This document shows, in pieces, positions 23,560 through 35,479 of a stretch of DNA of 64,000 bases. This DNA comes from Dolomedes plantarius (lineage: Eukaryota > Arthropoda > Arachnida > Araneae > Dolomedidae). Position numbers and translations under genes: made by a program. Position 1 is the first letter of the stretch; each line of letters starts with the position of its first letter. The notes beneath the pieces were generated by a model. It was not told where the DNA came from and searched no databases. It saw nothing but the letters and a program-made list of their open reading frames with translations. The stretch lies in assembly GCA_907164885.2 (NCBI GenBank), contig OU015498.1, positions 127,907,227-127,971,226 of the forward strand, in the 5' to 3' direction.

Positions 23560-24440
23560 CAGAGCGGGGCCCATCCATTGTGGCCCCTGAGGCAAGTTTT
23601 AGAATTGACGCCTTTTAAAATGTTTGGAGAGACTCTTAAGTAATGAATGTGTCTCTATTATAAATATTCTACTTAATAGAGAAATGAAAATTTTGGGGAA
23701 AATATGTATATATTTTAAAAAGTTGCATTTATTTATAAAAACATGAAATTTTTTTTTAATTACAAAACTTAAAAAAAGCAGAAAAAATATTTCAGGTAGT
23801 CTCCTCTAACGTTTAACGTATTTTGGTACTTTTCTGTTTTACTGTTTACTGCTACTGAGTTTGGCGCGCTGCCAAAATCATAACTCCCGACGCAGGACAA
23901 TTTTTTTCTCTCCGAAGAACCGTTATTGAGGAACGTAATCTTACATTAAAAGTAAATAAATTTGATTATAATTTATTATGTAATAAAAATAATTTCTAAA
24001 TAATTCTTCGAGACTTTATCGCAGGAAATTGCTTGATTGCATCTCTATAATTTATTATTTTTCATGCCGTATTTTCTATAGAAATTATTGCTATATCATT
24101 CAATTGCTCTTGAGTTGCTGTTGTTCACAGATAATTCATTGAAATTTTCAGTTTAGAAAAACTGCGCTGAGCTGCTATTACAGTTACAGATTGTGTTAGA
24201 AGAATTGTTAGAGCTATAACAACGTTTGGTACTAGGCGTTCAAAATTTATTTATATAAAAAATAGGCAAATATTCTCTTATGTTTATATTTTATGAACTT
24301 TGTCATATATTAGATTAAACTATTAATATATTTCCGTTATTCATTAAAATTCGCATTTTTACCAAGTCTCATTTTGGCACCTATTTCAGTTCGGCGCCTG
24401 AGGCGGTCGCCTTACCGCCTCACCTATGGGACAGGCACTT
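23560..24440 (-). mobile_element. hAT element remnant with an 8-bp target duplication
   Basis: CTGTTTAT occurs at 23552-23559 and again at 24441-24448, the 8-bp duplication typical of hAT. The ends are imperfect inverted repeats (CAGAGCGGGGCCCAT against AAGTGCCTGTCCCAT as complement, 10 of 15 matching). A transposase remnant lies inside on the minus strand. Confidence 0.8.
24000..24231 (-). pseudogene. hAT transposase C-terminal dimerisation domain, decayed
   Basis: The frame reads NVVIALTILLTQSVTVIAAQ, then RSFSKLKISMNYL, a stop, TQEQLNDIAIISIENT, a stop, and FPAIKSRRII. It closely follows the hAT C-terminal pattern in which LLTIPVT.A.AERSFSKLK..K..LRS.M...RL..LA.LSIE is conserved. At least two in-frame stops make it nonfunctional. 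The upstream DDE core and the BED finger are not visible in the remaining 880 bp. Confidence 0.85.
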
Positions 24441-24860
24441 CTGTTTATTATCAGGTGAGGACACTGTTTGTTATCAAGTGTTAGGTCCGTGTTATTAGGT
24501 TGCTGTTTAAGGCTGCTGTGTACAAACCCTACCGGATTCGCCCACCTCAATGTTAACCTATGGAGAAAATGTGTCCACGGATTGCCAACTTGGATTGAAA
24601 AATCTTTTAAAAACTGTACTCCGTGATAGAGAAAGAAATTTTAATCCTTGAGGCATTTTTCGTTTAAAAAAATGCAAATAATATTTTGAAATTTAAATTA
24701 TTCGGGGAAAAAATCTGGTATTGTATATTTTAAACGCTTGTAAATTCCTTTTGTGACCGAAATTTATAAAATGAATCCTGTCCCAAGGTGTAGAAAAGTT
24801 CAGGCTATCTGAAAGTATCATTTTTATTGGATTATCAGCATTTATGAGAAGGTCGTCATT

Positions 24861-24900
24861 TATCAGAAGGCTGCGTGTTCAAATCACGTCCGGGTCACCA
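24861..24900 (+). pseudogene. tRNA-Trp 3' half including CCA
   Basis: The 40 bases from ATCAGAAGGCTGCGTG to CGGGTCACCA correspond to the 3' half of a eukaryotic tRNA-Trp: anticodon-stem end, variable loop, T arm with GTTCAAAT, and acceptor strand. The final CCA is normally added after transcription, so this copy probably came through reverse transcription of a tRNA. The 5' half is missing. Confidence 0.65.
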
Positions 24901-25209
24901 GTTGTTGTCTCCTAGTTGTGACAACGCAATTTGAACTTACTCTTTAACGGTGTTTAACTAAAAAAAAACCCCTAATAATACAACATAATCAACACCAAAT
25001 CATTTATTTTCCAACTCAACTGGATTCTAAAGAAAACAATGTATATAACTGTTGCCAAAAAAAAGAAAAAATGATTTTTAACAATAATTGCAAAGCAACA
25101 TTTAAAATCTCTCTATTCTAAATAAAAGTAACTCAGCTGCTGCTGTCAAAAGCTTGTCACACTATCTCCTCCGAAACCGCTGGGGGTATGGGGTCGAGAG
25201 CGATACCAA

Positions 25210-25248
25210 TGGATGCAGAAAAATGGGGGGACCATTTTTCTGCATCCA
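25210..25248. repeat. Perfect hairpin, 17-bp stem
   Basis: TGGATGCAGAAAAATGG (25210-25226) and its exact complement (25232-25248) are separated by five bases (GGGGA). Confidence 0.95.
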
Positions 25249-25761
25249 AAGTAAGACATGTCTCATCTTCGCCGGACTTTAATTTTTTTTTAATAATTTT
25301 ATGTTTTGTTGGAAAATATTGACTTTTTCATCTTCAGATTACGATAACTCGCCAAAAATTATCGTAGAATTTTGACCTTTTTACAATCTAAGACTACAGA
25401 CATTTCTCTTTCAAACTAGACCTTATTTGTTTAAAAATATTTTAAAACAGACATATTTTCATCAAAAAATGAAACACAGTTTTTCAAGAAATATCGTCCC
25501 CTATGTGGATGTAATATCGATGATCCTCAAGTTTTTACCTTACAAATAAAATATTTACATCTGGAAGCTGAAAGCTTTCTTATTAATATAAACCTCATTT
25601 CAAGTCTATATCTTAAGTTTTCGATTTTTAATTGAATTTTAAAGCTGATAATTCAACAGTGATGAAACGCCCTTCGCATTAAGGGTGACAACAGTAAATG
25701 GATGGAAGCTGTTACATTGCCCGAGAATCACCCCTATGTATCTCGCTATTACCCATAACAG

Positions 25762-25799
25762 AGCAGCGAGCGTAGCGAGCTTAGGGGCGAAGCCCCTAG
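25762..25799 (+). mobile_element. Helitron-type 3' terminus
   Basis: GGGGCGAAGCCCC forms a 5-bp stem with a GAA loop and runs directly into CTAG followed by T. It is preceded by the imperfect palindrome CGAGCGTAGCGAGC. It probably marks the end of the block inserted in the TTAA element. A matching TC start was not found. Confidence 0.4.
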
Positions 25800-25914
25800 T
25801 TATTAAAATATTTGCGAGTTATTTTTAACTTAATTATTTACATTTTATGCCGTTACATTTCTGTAAATAGTAGACAAATTTTCTCCATAGGTTAACATTG
25901 AGGTTAGCGAATCC

Positions 25915-28900
25915 AAAGAACGAGTTACACATAATTTGCCTGTAAAAGTATTTTCCCCTTCACATTGAAAACAGTGATGGGGAAAAAAATTAAGGAAAAA
26001 TATTAAATGAAAAAATAACGCTATAACTTTAAAAAAGTATTGTCTAATTGATAGTCGAAAAGTATTTTGCGGTAAAAAAAAAGTTTAGCTGAGAAGCAAC
26101 ATATGTTTTCAACAGAAAACAAAACTAAGATTAAATAATAAATAAAAATTTTTTGACTGTATAAAACTGGTATACCAAAAGAAACATTGTTTTTTCTTCA
26201 TTTTTGAAAAAGCATTTTGCATAGCTTCATTTACTTCCGTAAACAACAAAATACTCGAGTAGAAAATAAATTAAAATGAAAAATTTATATAAATAATTTA
26301 ATTCAGATTATTTTTCAGCTTAACGTTTTCGGGGAAAAATTAAATTAGGTGAAAATGGCATCAATTATCTAGGATTTAGAATTTTGAATTATTAATAGGT
26401 AGGAAAAACTCAATTGTGCGTTTTACTCCGAGTAAATATTGATTACCTAAGAGGATTTTTTTATTTAAAAGAGAACCTAAATTTATAAATAAAATCACAA
26501 ATGTCATCGAACTCTCTTAATTTAGGTTTATGGTTGTCATGGAAAACTGGGTAATGATTACGAGTAATGATTTGCAATAAAATGCGTGGAGAATTGATAG
26601 TTTAAACTTTTTGAAATATTGCACAAAACACAGCGAGTGAGTTTGTTTTGATTTTCTGTGTGTTTGTTCATTATCTAATATAAAACTAAATGCAAAGAAA
26701 TTTCACAGTAGTGTTCTGCATTAAAACATTATTAAATCTAATAAGGAAATTCCTAGAGGCTTCGATTGGAAGTAATTTTCTTCTGGTTTAAGACAAATGG
26801 TATGGCATCCTTATTTGAATAAATAAATGAAATGGAAACTGTTTTCAGCGTTTTTTGTAAATCATTCTTCCTAACTGTGTTTTCCAATTATTCATAATTC
26901 TACACTGTAGAGATTTTTTTACTCAAACTTGGGAACATAATAATCAAAATCAATATTGACAACAAATTTATAGTTTCTAAGCATTAAAAACTATGAAGAG
27001 AACAAAACTAGTGAATAAATAGTTATGATACTGTGTTACTTTAAATTAAAATATCGATTTTTTTTCTTTGTATGAAAAATTCGTTTTTCTGTGTTATCAC
27101 AAATAAAGTTATTTTAAATAAACATTAAAATTTTGGTAATACAGTAAGTGCTATAAGTAAGGTGCTGGGAAGCGAAAGAATGTTATCACTCTGAAAAGTT
27201 TTATTTGAAACTGTTTATAAAGTCAATTCTGCATGTCACTATGCTTTATTTTCTTAAATTTCTTTATTCTTAATAGTTATGTGCTTCATTCCGATTTGTT
27301 TTATGAATTGCAGTTGAAATTAAGTGTTTGAATAACCGGTACGCCTACATAAATAAAAATTAAATAAAATATATTAACATATTCTCACATTGTGAAAGGC
27401 TTTCAAGAAATTTACCCAATTTCTAAGCTTCAAATATTATTTTATTAAAACAGATTTGCATGACAACATCCACATAATTCTAAAACAAAACTAAACTTCT
27501 AAAAGTTTTCTAAACTAAAACTTTTCTTCTTGTTGCCAATCTGAAATTTATAAAAAACACAGAAATGGAAAAATATTAAATGACGTATTACATACTCTGA
27601 AAACCTCGCTGCACACGCATGGAAAAATATAATCTATTTAACATGATCGAGCTTGGGGCTTTCTCTCAAAACAAACAAAAACTGCACACGTTCCGTAAAC
27701 AAGGTATGGAATCAAAACTTTATTGTTTCTAGACAAGCATAGCTGTTTAAGATGCCTTCAAAATTTCAGTTGAGAATTTATTCTTTTGAACTACGATTCC
27801 TTAAGGAAAATTTAAGTCATGTTCTCATCTTATAAAAAGTTTTACGCATATTACATGGAGAAAACTCGGACGACATTGGTAGAAAAAAAAGTATAAATGT
27901 AATTCACAAGAGAGGAACTATAACTATTGAACATCTACAAAAGTCAATAGTCGCATTTATCCACTGGTCTTTTCCTATGATTTCTTTAATACTGAAACTC
28001 TGAGTTTGCTTGTCTGTAATGTAATACAGCAAAAATGATGCTCTATACCGCGATATTTGCATTGGGTTCATACACAATAAAACAAGTTTCACAGAAATCA
28101 GGTGATAGGTTTCCCCGTTATGGTTATTTTAAATAACATTTCATTATCTCCATCGTTAAATTCTGAGCATCATGACAAAAGATTTTTTCATTTGAAAATT
28201 TCTTATCTTGTTTCTGTCTGCTGATAAAGACATATTTTATTTACGGCAATAATAGCTAATTTTCAGAAAAACAATGGGAACTTGGCATTTCTATATATAA
28301 AAAAACTTGAGTTTTAAAATAGTTAATGCTTGCTTGATATTAAAAGAAAATATAAAATTATTTTTATTTCATTTACTACTTAAATATATATTTATTCTAA
28401 TGATTCTTTCAAAACTATCTATGGTAACTGGTTTTGTAAAATTAGAGCATTTTATTACCATTCTCAAAGTTTCAGTGACAAATTTTAAAAAAATTTTAAT
28501 TTTTTTTATGAATTCGAAAGAAATTAAAGCTAATTGTAAGTGAACATTTTGAAATTCATTGATTATTTTAAACAGTTTAAGCGCAAAAATATTTTAAAGT
28601 ACAAACTTTTAATCCTATTTTTGAAGATATTTTAGGAGGTAAACAACTCACGTAGTTTTCTCATTTTCAAGTTTAAAATTTATGATGTAATGAAATATCG
28701 ATCTTAAATATCGATTCTTCATGACCTCATGCATAGACAGAGTGCCCAAATGACATGATGGTCTGATTTTGCAGCAAAATTTATAACGTAAAAATTATAA
28801 ACTGGTGAATCCATTTTAAAACACATCTTTCTTCACGATCAAACTGTGGTTGTTATCGAGGTAGCTAAAGTTGAAATATAAAAGATTTGTAATAAATAAT

Positions 28901-29837
28901 AAAACAATATATCGGGGCTTAATGGATTTGAAATTTTTATCAAAGTCTGGAAATCTAAAGAAATCTAAAGAAATTGTATTCAAATTTGAAGATGTTTTAG
29001 AACCTGACTTGCGGTTCTTTAAAGTTAGATTTATTTTTTAAAATTGTTTTGGCAGAATTACGGAAACTACTGGAAAATATTATTTAAAAAGTATAGCGCA
29101 TTAGTTTCATAATATATTAATGAGGTATATTGAGCTTTCTTAATCAAATGCACGCCAGTAATTGAGTATGCTCTCAAAAAGGCAATCTGAAATCACAAAC
29201 ACTTTTTTAAAAATCTCTATTAGTAATTGTGTAAAGTATGTTGGATTATTTTACATCTGATACCATTTTTTTAAAGTTTATATCATTAGTAGTAGTTTAT
29301 GAATATATGAAAAAAATATGGCGTCAAGTCAAAAACATAGTTTCAATTCAATCGATTAATATCCTAACTTAATAACCTTAACGTTTGAAATTTTTTGATA
29401 GATCCGATAAAAACTTGTAGTCAGATTACAGCTCTAAACATGAAGGTCACGAAATGTTCTGCATATGTTAATGGAATGGAAGCAAAGAGACTTTAACAAA
29501 GAACTGGTATCCCGGGGAGATTTTGCTATTACATCCCCAAACTGAAAATTATTCTAGTAACTACATAGATCAATATTTTAAATTTCACAGTAATTTATGT
29601 TTACATTTTAAATAGTTTCCTACGAATTTTCGCCGGGGATTCTAAAAAATTCAGATTGCACAAAATTCCGGTTCAAGGAGGCTTGCACGCATGTCAAAAG
29701 CAATGCAAACACGCAAGAAAGACTTGTTTCATGATCTGTTTGAGAAATGAAAGAACCGTATTCGTTTTACTTTTAATTATGGCATCCATTACACTTTCAA
29801 AGTACCTTTAATTCCTGTCGTTTGCTCAATTGCTTAT
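25915..29837. other. Long AT-rich stretch without recognised elements
   Basis: Nearly 4 kb without transposon ends, tRNA boxes or long frames; the longest frame is 78 codons (28307-28543) and is very rich in Leu, Ile and Phe as expected of random AT-rich DNA. This is the longest element-free stretch of the window and may be unique host DNA, perhaps intron or spacer upstream of the PPxY gene. Confidence 0.4.
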
Positions 29838-30086
29838 ACATGAAAAGGAAAAAAATGACTCTCTATTTCCTAAAACTTTGATTTTGGTGTGAGGACATTG
29901 ACCAGCGTGCCTGTATTTTGAAATATTTAGTAAGTATTCCGTGGTGTGTAATTCTTTACTAAGTACTCTCTGCTGTGTATACTTGAAAATGTAAAAATGA
30001 CTCTTTGTTTCCAACAACTTTGATTTTTGGGTAAGAACAATGACCAACGTGCCTGTATTTTGAAATATTTACCAAGTGTTCCGTTC
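29838..30086. repeat. Diverged tandem duplication, period about 144 bp
   Basis: A block containing ATGACTCTCTATTTCC, AACTTTGATTTTGG and CGTGCCTGTATTTTGAAATA at 29838-29943 recurs at about 29982-30086 with scattered changes. The shared CGTGCCTGTATTTTGAAATA is exact. Confidence 0.85.
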
Positions 30087-31121
30087 TCCTTAATTCTGAA
30101 TTGTAGAAACTTCTAGAATTTTTTAAAAGGCTCTAGGACTTCAATGAACTTTAAAATAGCTCCAGATTCTAAAATGCTCTAAAACCTTCAAGAATACTTG
30201 GAAAGTAAATCAATTCAAAATATTTTGTATTAAGTTTTTTTATATTAAATACACTTTTGTCCACTTTATAAACACATGTTCCATTCAGTTAACATGGTTT
30301 CAGAAAAAAGACACAGTTTCTTTCGGTTTTCAATCGAATCTACATTCATTTCCATTTATTATTGTCCTGGTCACACAAAAAAGAATAGATTGGAGCAAAA
30401 ATCCTGATTTTCTTACAATTTCTATCTTTAAGCAAATTAATATTAACTCATCTTTTCTCAGGTAGAAAGAAAAAAATGACCGATTGATAATATGGTATTA
30501 TGAACTTATACGGGGAATATTTTGATTCATTTAAATCTATGAAGATATATTAATGATAAAATGCTTATTATTGCATTAATTAGCATCATCATGAACATAA
30601 CACTTTATTCTCTTTTAATTTTGTTCTGATTTTTATTTAAAATTATTTGAATAGTTTGAAATCTCTTTTCAATTTCTTTGCCCTCTATCATTAAAATGCA
30701 GTTACTTCATGTGGGTTACCGATGATTTGACCGTTATTTGAAAGGATTTCCTAAATGGCCCCGTTAATTTACCTTTTCCTGTGAAGAAATAGTGTTTAAA
30801 TCAGGGTTCGTCAGAAAAAAAAAGAACTTGAAATGACTTGTCATTTATGGTCTACGATTTGGTTGGCATCCATTTATTATATTTAGGATATAATTATTTA
30901 GTTTAAATTAAAACTAATGGACTGAAATATTTTGATTGAGTTTGCAAATACTTAATCAAAATATTTATGCTAATGATCACGCTGTTTGATCCCAAAAGAT
31001 ACAAAACATCACAGAATAGTAGAATGCTTTAGATTTATAACGTATGTAGCTGATGCTTATTCTGAAATCAAATTTTCCATGGCAAAATGCATATGGAGAT
31101 ACATTTTCCACATTTTTAACG
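30087..31121. other. AT-rich stretch, nothing recognised
   Basis: No coding region, inverted-repeat element or tRNA-like sequence is supported. Confidence 0.4.
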
Positions 31122-31459
31122 TTTTTGTTTTTGTTGTTTCTAATGCCCCTGGCGGGAAGTTCCAACCGAGGACTCTATAGGCTTCTGGATGAAGTGTGCG
31201 GCTCCGGTTTATATAGCACCACAAGGGTCGGGGTCCGTCTTAACTAGTTGCCACCTCAATTTTGACCGAGTACCCCCTGGGAGTGACATGAGAGGATCGT
31301 ACCCTCTCCCACCACATAGAGGAACTTTCCGGTCTACGGATTTTACGGTGCCCATATCTGGTCTAGACATGGAGGTATTTAATGGCGATTATCGGGATTT
31401 GATCCGAGCACCCTCAGCACCGAAAGCCAACGCGCTACCACAAGGCTATCTCGAGCCCC
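31122..31459 (-). mobile_element. tRNA-derived SINE, family 1
   Basis: On the minus strand: head with CTTGTGGTAGCGCGTTGGC (A box), then GTGCTCGGATCAAATCCCGA (B box), a body with CGGTCAAAATTGAGGTGGCA, and a tail of CAACAAAAACAAAA. It shares head and body with the copy at 32111-32459 about 650 bp away in the opposite orientation. Confidence 0.85.
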
Positions 31460-31519
31460 TTAACTTTTTTTGTGATATAAGTTGTTTTAATTTATATTGT
31501 GAACCAATGACACACTGTG

Positions 31520-31563
31520 ATGACGGGAGTAAAACCTGTTTATACAGGTTTTACTCCCGTCAT
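31520..31563. repeat. Perfect hairpin, 20-bp stem, 4-base loop
   Basis: ATGACGGGAGTAAAACCTGT (31520-31539) and its exact complement (31544-31563) enclose TTAT. No element boundaries are visible around it. Confidence 0.95.
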
Positions 31564-32102
31564 TAATTGCATTAAATGCAATAATAAGTAGGTAAGACCT
31601 CACTTAGTTTTCCATAGTAGTGAGAATTTTAGCCAGCTAATTACTTGATGCCATCATAAATTTCTAGGTATGAAAATTAACGAAAATAAGACGGTTTAGT
31701 TTTGTGAAAGGAAACCAAAGAGTCTGTTTGCTTATGTTTTTTCCATACTCATACATTAAGTATAAGATATTTCAAACTGTTAAATACACACTTATTATAA
31801 AAATATATTGTACAGTGAAACTATAAATGAAAGCTTCTTAAAATCCACAATAAAACGTACAACTCGCATTGAAATGTAAATTAAATCTTTTTAATAGTTT
31901 TGTTAAAGATAATAATTCTCTTTAAACAGTAAGCGAAAGCTACTTAATATCTATAATAAAGGGTATAATTCACTGACAAAATTGTTACGGAAGCTTTTAT
32001 GGACTAAAGATAAACGTTTTCTAGTGGAAGATTTTTTTAACCTTGTTTTTTCAGTTTAATTTCTGTGCATAAATTCCTCGTAATTACTACGCGGTACTAC
32101 TT
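31564..32102. other. AT-rich spacer between two SINEs
   Basis: Nothing recognised. Confidence 0.4.
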
Positions 32103-32110
32103 TGTACATA

Positions 32111-32459
32111 GGGCCCCTGTTTGCCTAGTGGTAGCGCGTCGGGTTTCGGTGCAGAGGGTGGTCGGATCGAATCCCGACAAGCGTCATTAGATACCTCCGT
32201 GTCTATGCCGGATATGGGCAAGTTAAATCTATAGACCGGGAAGTCCCTCTATGTGGTCAGAGAGTTTAGGTGAGGGTACGATCCCCCAGATGTCAACCCC
32301 GAGGTTGCTCGGTCAAAATTGAGGTGGCACCTGGGTAAATCCGTCTTCGACCCTTATGGTGCCATTATAAACCAGAGCCGCACCCCTCAGCCCGCTAGAC
32401 TATATGGACCTGGTCTGAAATACTTCTGGTCAGGAGGCATTACAACAACAAAATTAACA
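32111..32459 (+). mobile_element. tRNA-derived SINE, family 1
   Basis: Head GCCCCTGTTTGCCTAGTGG with A box GTAGCGCGTCGG, B box GGTCGGATCGAATCC, body as in the 31122-31459 copy, tail with ACAACAACAAAATT. TGTACAT at 32103-32109 and 32464-32470 is a candidate target duplication. The acceptor stem does not close, so this is not a tRNA gene. Confidence 0.85.
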
Positions 32460-32470
32460 ACTATGTACAT

Positions 32471-33061
32471 CCCATGGTTATTTGATAACGTTATCAGAAG
32501 AATAATGTCAAATACAGAAAACTAAGGATGTGTCATTATCTAATGCAGTGATTCTCAACCACTGTTCTTGAAGTATGCCGCCACTGCTAATTATTTTGTA
32601 TGCTATTTTTACAAAATATATTATAGGTACGGCAATCAATTATCCATGTAAAATTCTTTCAATTTTATCTTATTGTTAGTGTGCAACTAAAATTTTAAAT
32701 TATTAAAAGTGTACCGGCGAAAAAAAAGGTTGGGAGTCACTGATCTAATGGATCTAATGGACAGGTTTTGTCATCGCTGTATTTAGCCTTAAAAATGCGT
32801 TAGAATAATTTATAATGACCGTCTTTCAAGGCTAGGATCGAGTCAAAGTCACCAAACCTTGAGGCCGGTTTACCACCAGATGAATTATCCTAGCAATGTA
32901 AAGATGTAATGTTTTCAGCGGTTTTTCTTGAAAATTTATAGCATTTTTCATTCCGGGAAAATTTGAAGATTAATAAAAACATTTTTTTTTCTGTGTGTGT
33001 ATGTGTGAGGGGGTGTATCAGATATCAATATAATTGTCTCCCGAATCTTTATGCTTGTGTA
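32471..33061. other. Spacer without recognised features
   Basis: AT-rich; a TGTGTGTATGTGTG tract at about 32993. Nothing else recognised. Confidence 0.4.
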
Positions 33062-33065
33062 TTAA

Positions 33066-33760
33066 GGGGGTCCGGGACACATTTTAAATTTTTTTTATTT
33101 ATTGAATTAAAATTTTGTATTTTTTTGTGATGGTTAACCATATAATTTGTAAAGAAAATCATATCATAAAACTTCTCAGAAAGTGTTTAAATAATTTTAA
33201 AATTTAAAATTTTTAATAAAAGTGGGGTAATTTAAAATAGTTATAACTTGAAATATTATTTGTCGAATTTCAAAATTTTTTCACTTAATTAAATAGAAAT
33301 ATATAAGTTTTAAATTTTAATTCACCGTTTTTTAAAATATTCATTTTTAAAAAATTTAAAATATTTAGATGAAAACTACAAAAAAATTATGTAACTTATT
33401 TTTAAAAAATCATATTTTCAAAAGTAAATTTTTTTTTCAAATTTGCTGAATCAAAATTAAAGTAAAATTGTTGAAAAAGACATGTTACAAGTTTCAACAA
33501 TTTATCTTTAACGGTTTTTTACTTATAGCAATTTAAAGCCGAGAAATGGGGAAAAAACCCAATCATGCAGAAAAACGCACTTACAGGTTTAAACAACATT
33601 GGCTACTTATTAGAAAGTTGCAAATAAAAAAATAACTTCTTGTGTTCTAATTAAGATAGAAACATTATTTAAACGTCATTTTAAGCGTAAAAGAACACAG
33701 AAATTTTTAATGCAGTAAAAGTTTTTTCGAAAATTTGAACTATTTTGTGTCCTGGACCCC
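33066..33760. mobile_element. TTAA-target MITE, second copy
   Basis: The ends GGGGGTCCGGGACACA and, inverted, TGTGTCCTGGACCCC are flanked by TTAA (33062-33065, 33761-33764). Internal words such as CAATCATGCAGAAAAACGCA match the 7770-8459 copy in reverse. No coding. Confidence 0.82.
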
Positions 33761-33764
33761 TTAA

Positions 33765-34539
33765 ATTAATTTTCCTCTTCATTCTTCTAGGGTATTTTTC
33801 CGCTAAGATGTCAAAATATTTAATACCTTAAATCCTAAAGTCCTTTTGCCAGTAAATAAACTTTGCATTTTCATGAAATAAGTGCTTATCAGTTTACAAC
33901 CGAAACACAATACTCGCATGTACGCTTCTGCGGCAAGAGAGGATTCGATCGCAGCTTCCTAGATTCCCAATGAAAGTTCATGTTGGTTCATAAGCCATAA
34001 TGAGAAATCGATTTCCGAAATAAAAAAAGAGAAGCAGTATTTCGGAGAAAAACTCGATTTAGTAAACGCATCATTAAGCGAAATGATAATCATAGTCTTT
34101 GTTGAAAGCTTTCCTTTCCAGTGTAAACTCCAGGCTTTCTTTTGTTGTCACATTTAGAGATATTTGACAACTCTTCAATTACTGGGACTTATTAGTCTCG
34201 AAAACCGACTAATTTTTAAAGTGGTTTTTTTCTGCCTCGTTTTATATGCAAATCACTTCTCAATGCAATATTTAAAAAAAAAAAATTTTTCAATGATTGC
34301 AGAACAAATACCGCAAAAACTGAATTTTATAGGTTTTATTGTGATTCAGATTTATTTCTCCTTAATTTGATGCAAAATCATAGAATTGGAGTCAGCTAGA
34401 ACTATAAATCGGTGAAATGAAACTTGCGTCAACGGGAGAAGTCTAAATAATAAAATCAGCTTGTTGTATATATCAGTTAAAAGAACCACAATTTACATAC
34501 AGTTAAACGTGCTAAAGGATTTAAAGCTGTATAAACTCG
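33765..34539. other. Spacer without recognised features
   Basis: AT-rich; the frame at 34164-34370 is hydrophobic and shows no known domain. Confidence 0.35.
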
Positions 34540-34543
34540 TTAA

Positions 34544-34628
34544 CCTTTAGGTTACGGGGCATATTTTTCCGATTCCTTCTTAAGAACGACCATTAAGGAG
34601 ATTATATATATATATATATATGTGTGTG

Positions 34629-34719
<91 letters not shown>

Positions 34720-35078
34720 ATACTATATATATATATGTGTGTGTGTAATGAATTTTAACCACCTCTAATCTTTAATCACCTGTAATCCGAATTCTCTCTC
34801 TTTATGGTAACCTTTCCGTCCTTAACCAATACTAACCTACCTCGCCAATTTCTGGTAACCCATTGACAGCTACTGGTACGCTCGCCAGAAGAGAGTTAGA
34901 CGTCGCTTTGTAAGGTCATGTTTTTGCTGGAATAAACTTTATATGTTCTTAAATTCGAATCCTATTTATTTTGGTTTTGATGTCTTATCCTCAGGAGATG
35001 ACCATCCGGGTCTAGTATATATATATATATATATATTCATTTTTGGGATACATGCTATTCTAGCCAGTAAGGAAAAGG
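34544..35078. mobile_element. TTAA-target element with (TA)n core, copy 1
   Basis: TTAA at 34540-34543 precedes CCTTTAGGTTACGGGGC, and CCAGTAAGGAAAAGG precedes TTAA at 35079-35082. The ends are imperfect inverted repeats (CCTTT...). The core contains (TA)n with TATG/GTGT interruptions (34602-34746), a GC-richer insert-like block (34747-35015) and a short (TA)9. A related copy lies at 41088-41341. A piggyBac relationship is suggested by target and CCTTT ends only. Confidence 0.5.
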
Positions 35079-35082
35079 TTAA

Positions 35083-35475
35083 TATAAAATCACAACAGAA
35101 AATTATTCTTCTCTCTAATGTTTCTTTCGTTTAACCTCAGTCATTCTAAAATATCTGCTTACGAAATTTTGATTAGATTATCTATGATAGGAATAAAAGA
35201 GTAAAGCACGTTTTGGAACTGGTCTTTACTTGTCTTAGGGTTTTCAAAAAATTTTAGTTTTAAAAAAGCAAGTACGATGATGCAGTATGTAAGCTATTAT
35301 TTAGATCTTAAAAAAGGATGTATCATTATCTTCAACGTGTATAAATAAAACAAATTTTTTTAAAAAATGCATTATACTACGTTAATCTTAAAATTATGTA
35401 TTCAGAAATAATCTTCAATTGCGCTGAAATATGTTTATTGCCATTAAATATTTTCGAATTTCATAAATTGCCTGT
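35083..35475. other. Spacer without recognised features
   Basis: AT-rich, nothing recognised. Confidence 0.4.
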
Positions 35476-35479
35476 TTAA

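Larger units (their letters stand above)
24511..25914. mobile_element. TTAA element, second copy, interrupted
   Basis: It starts GGCTGCTGTGTACAAACCCT after TTAA (24507-24510) and matches the 7604-8717 element up to 24846. The match resumes at 25861 (GTAAATAGTAGACAAATTTT) and is lost at about 25914, before the expected right end. The 1-kb block 24847-25860 is therefore an insertion. Confidence 0.65.

Noticed and set aside
24861..24900. tRNA-Trp fragment as an LTR-element primer-binding site
   Set aside because: The match is about 40 bases, much longer than a primer site, and no LTR border adjoins it.
31189..31566. A 125-codon frame with a Cys-rich end, considered as an ectodomain exon of the PPxY gene
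   Set aside because: Most of it is the antisense of a SINE and its end is the 20-bp hairpin. The cysteine spacing fits no known pattern and splice borders are lacking.
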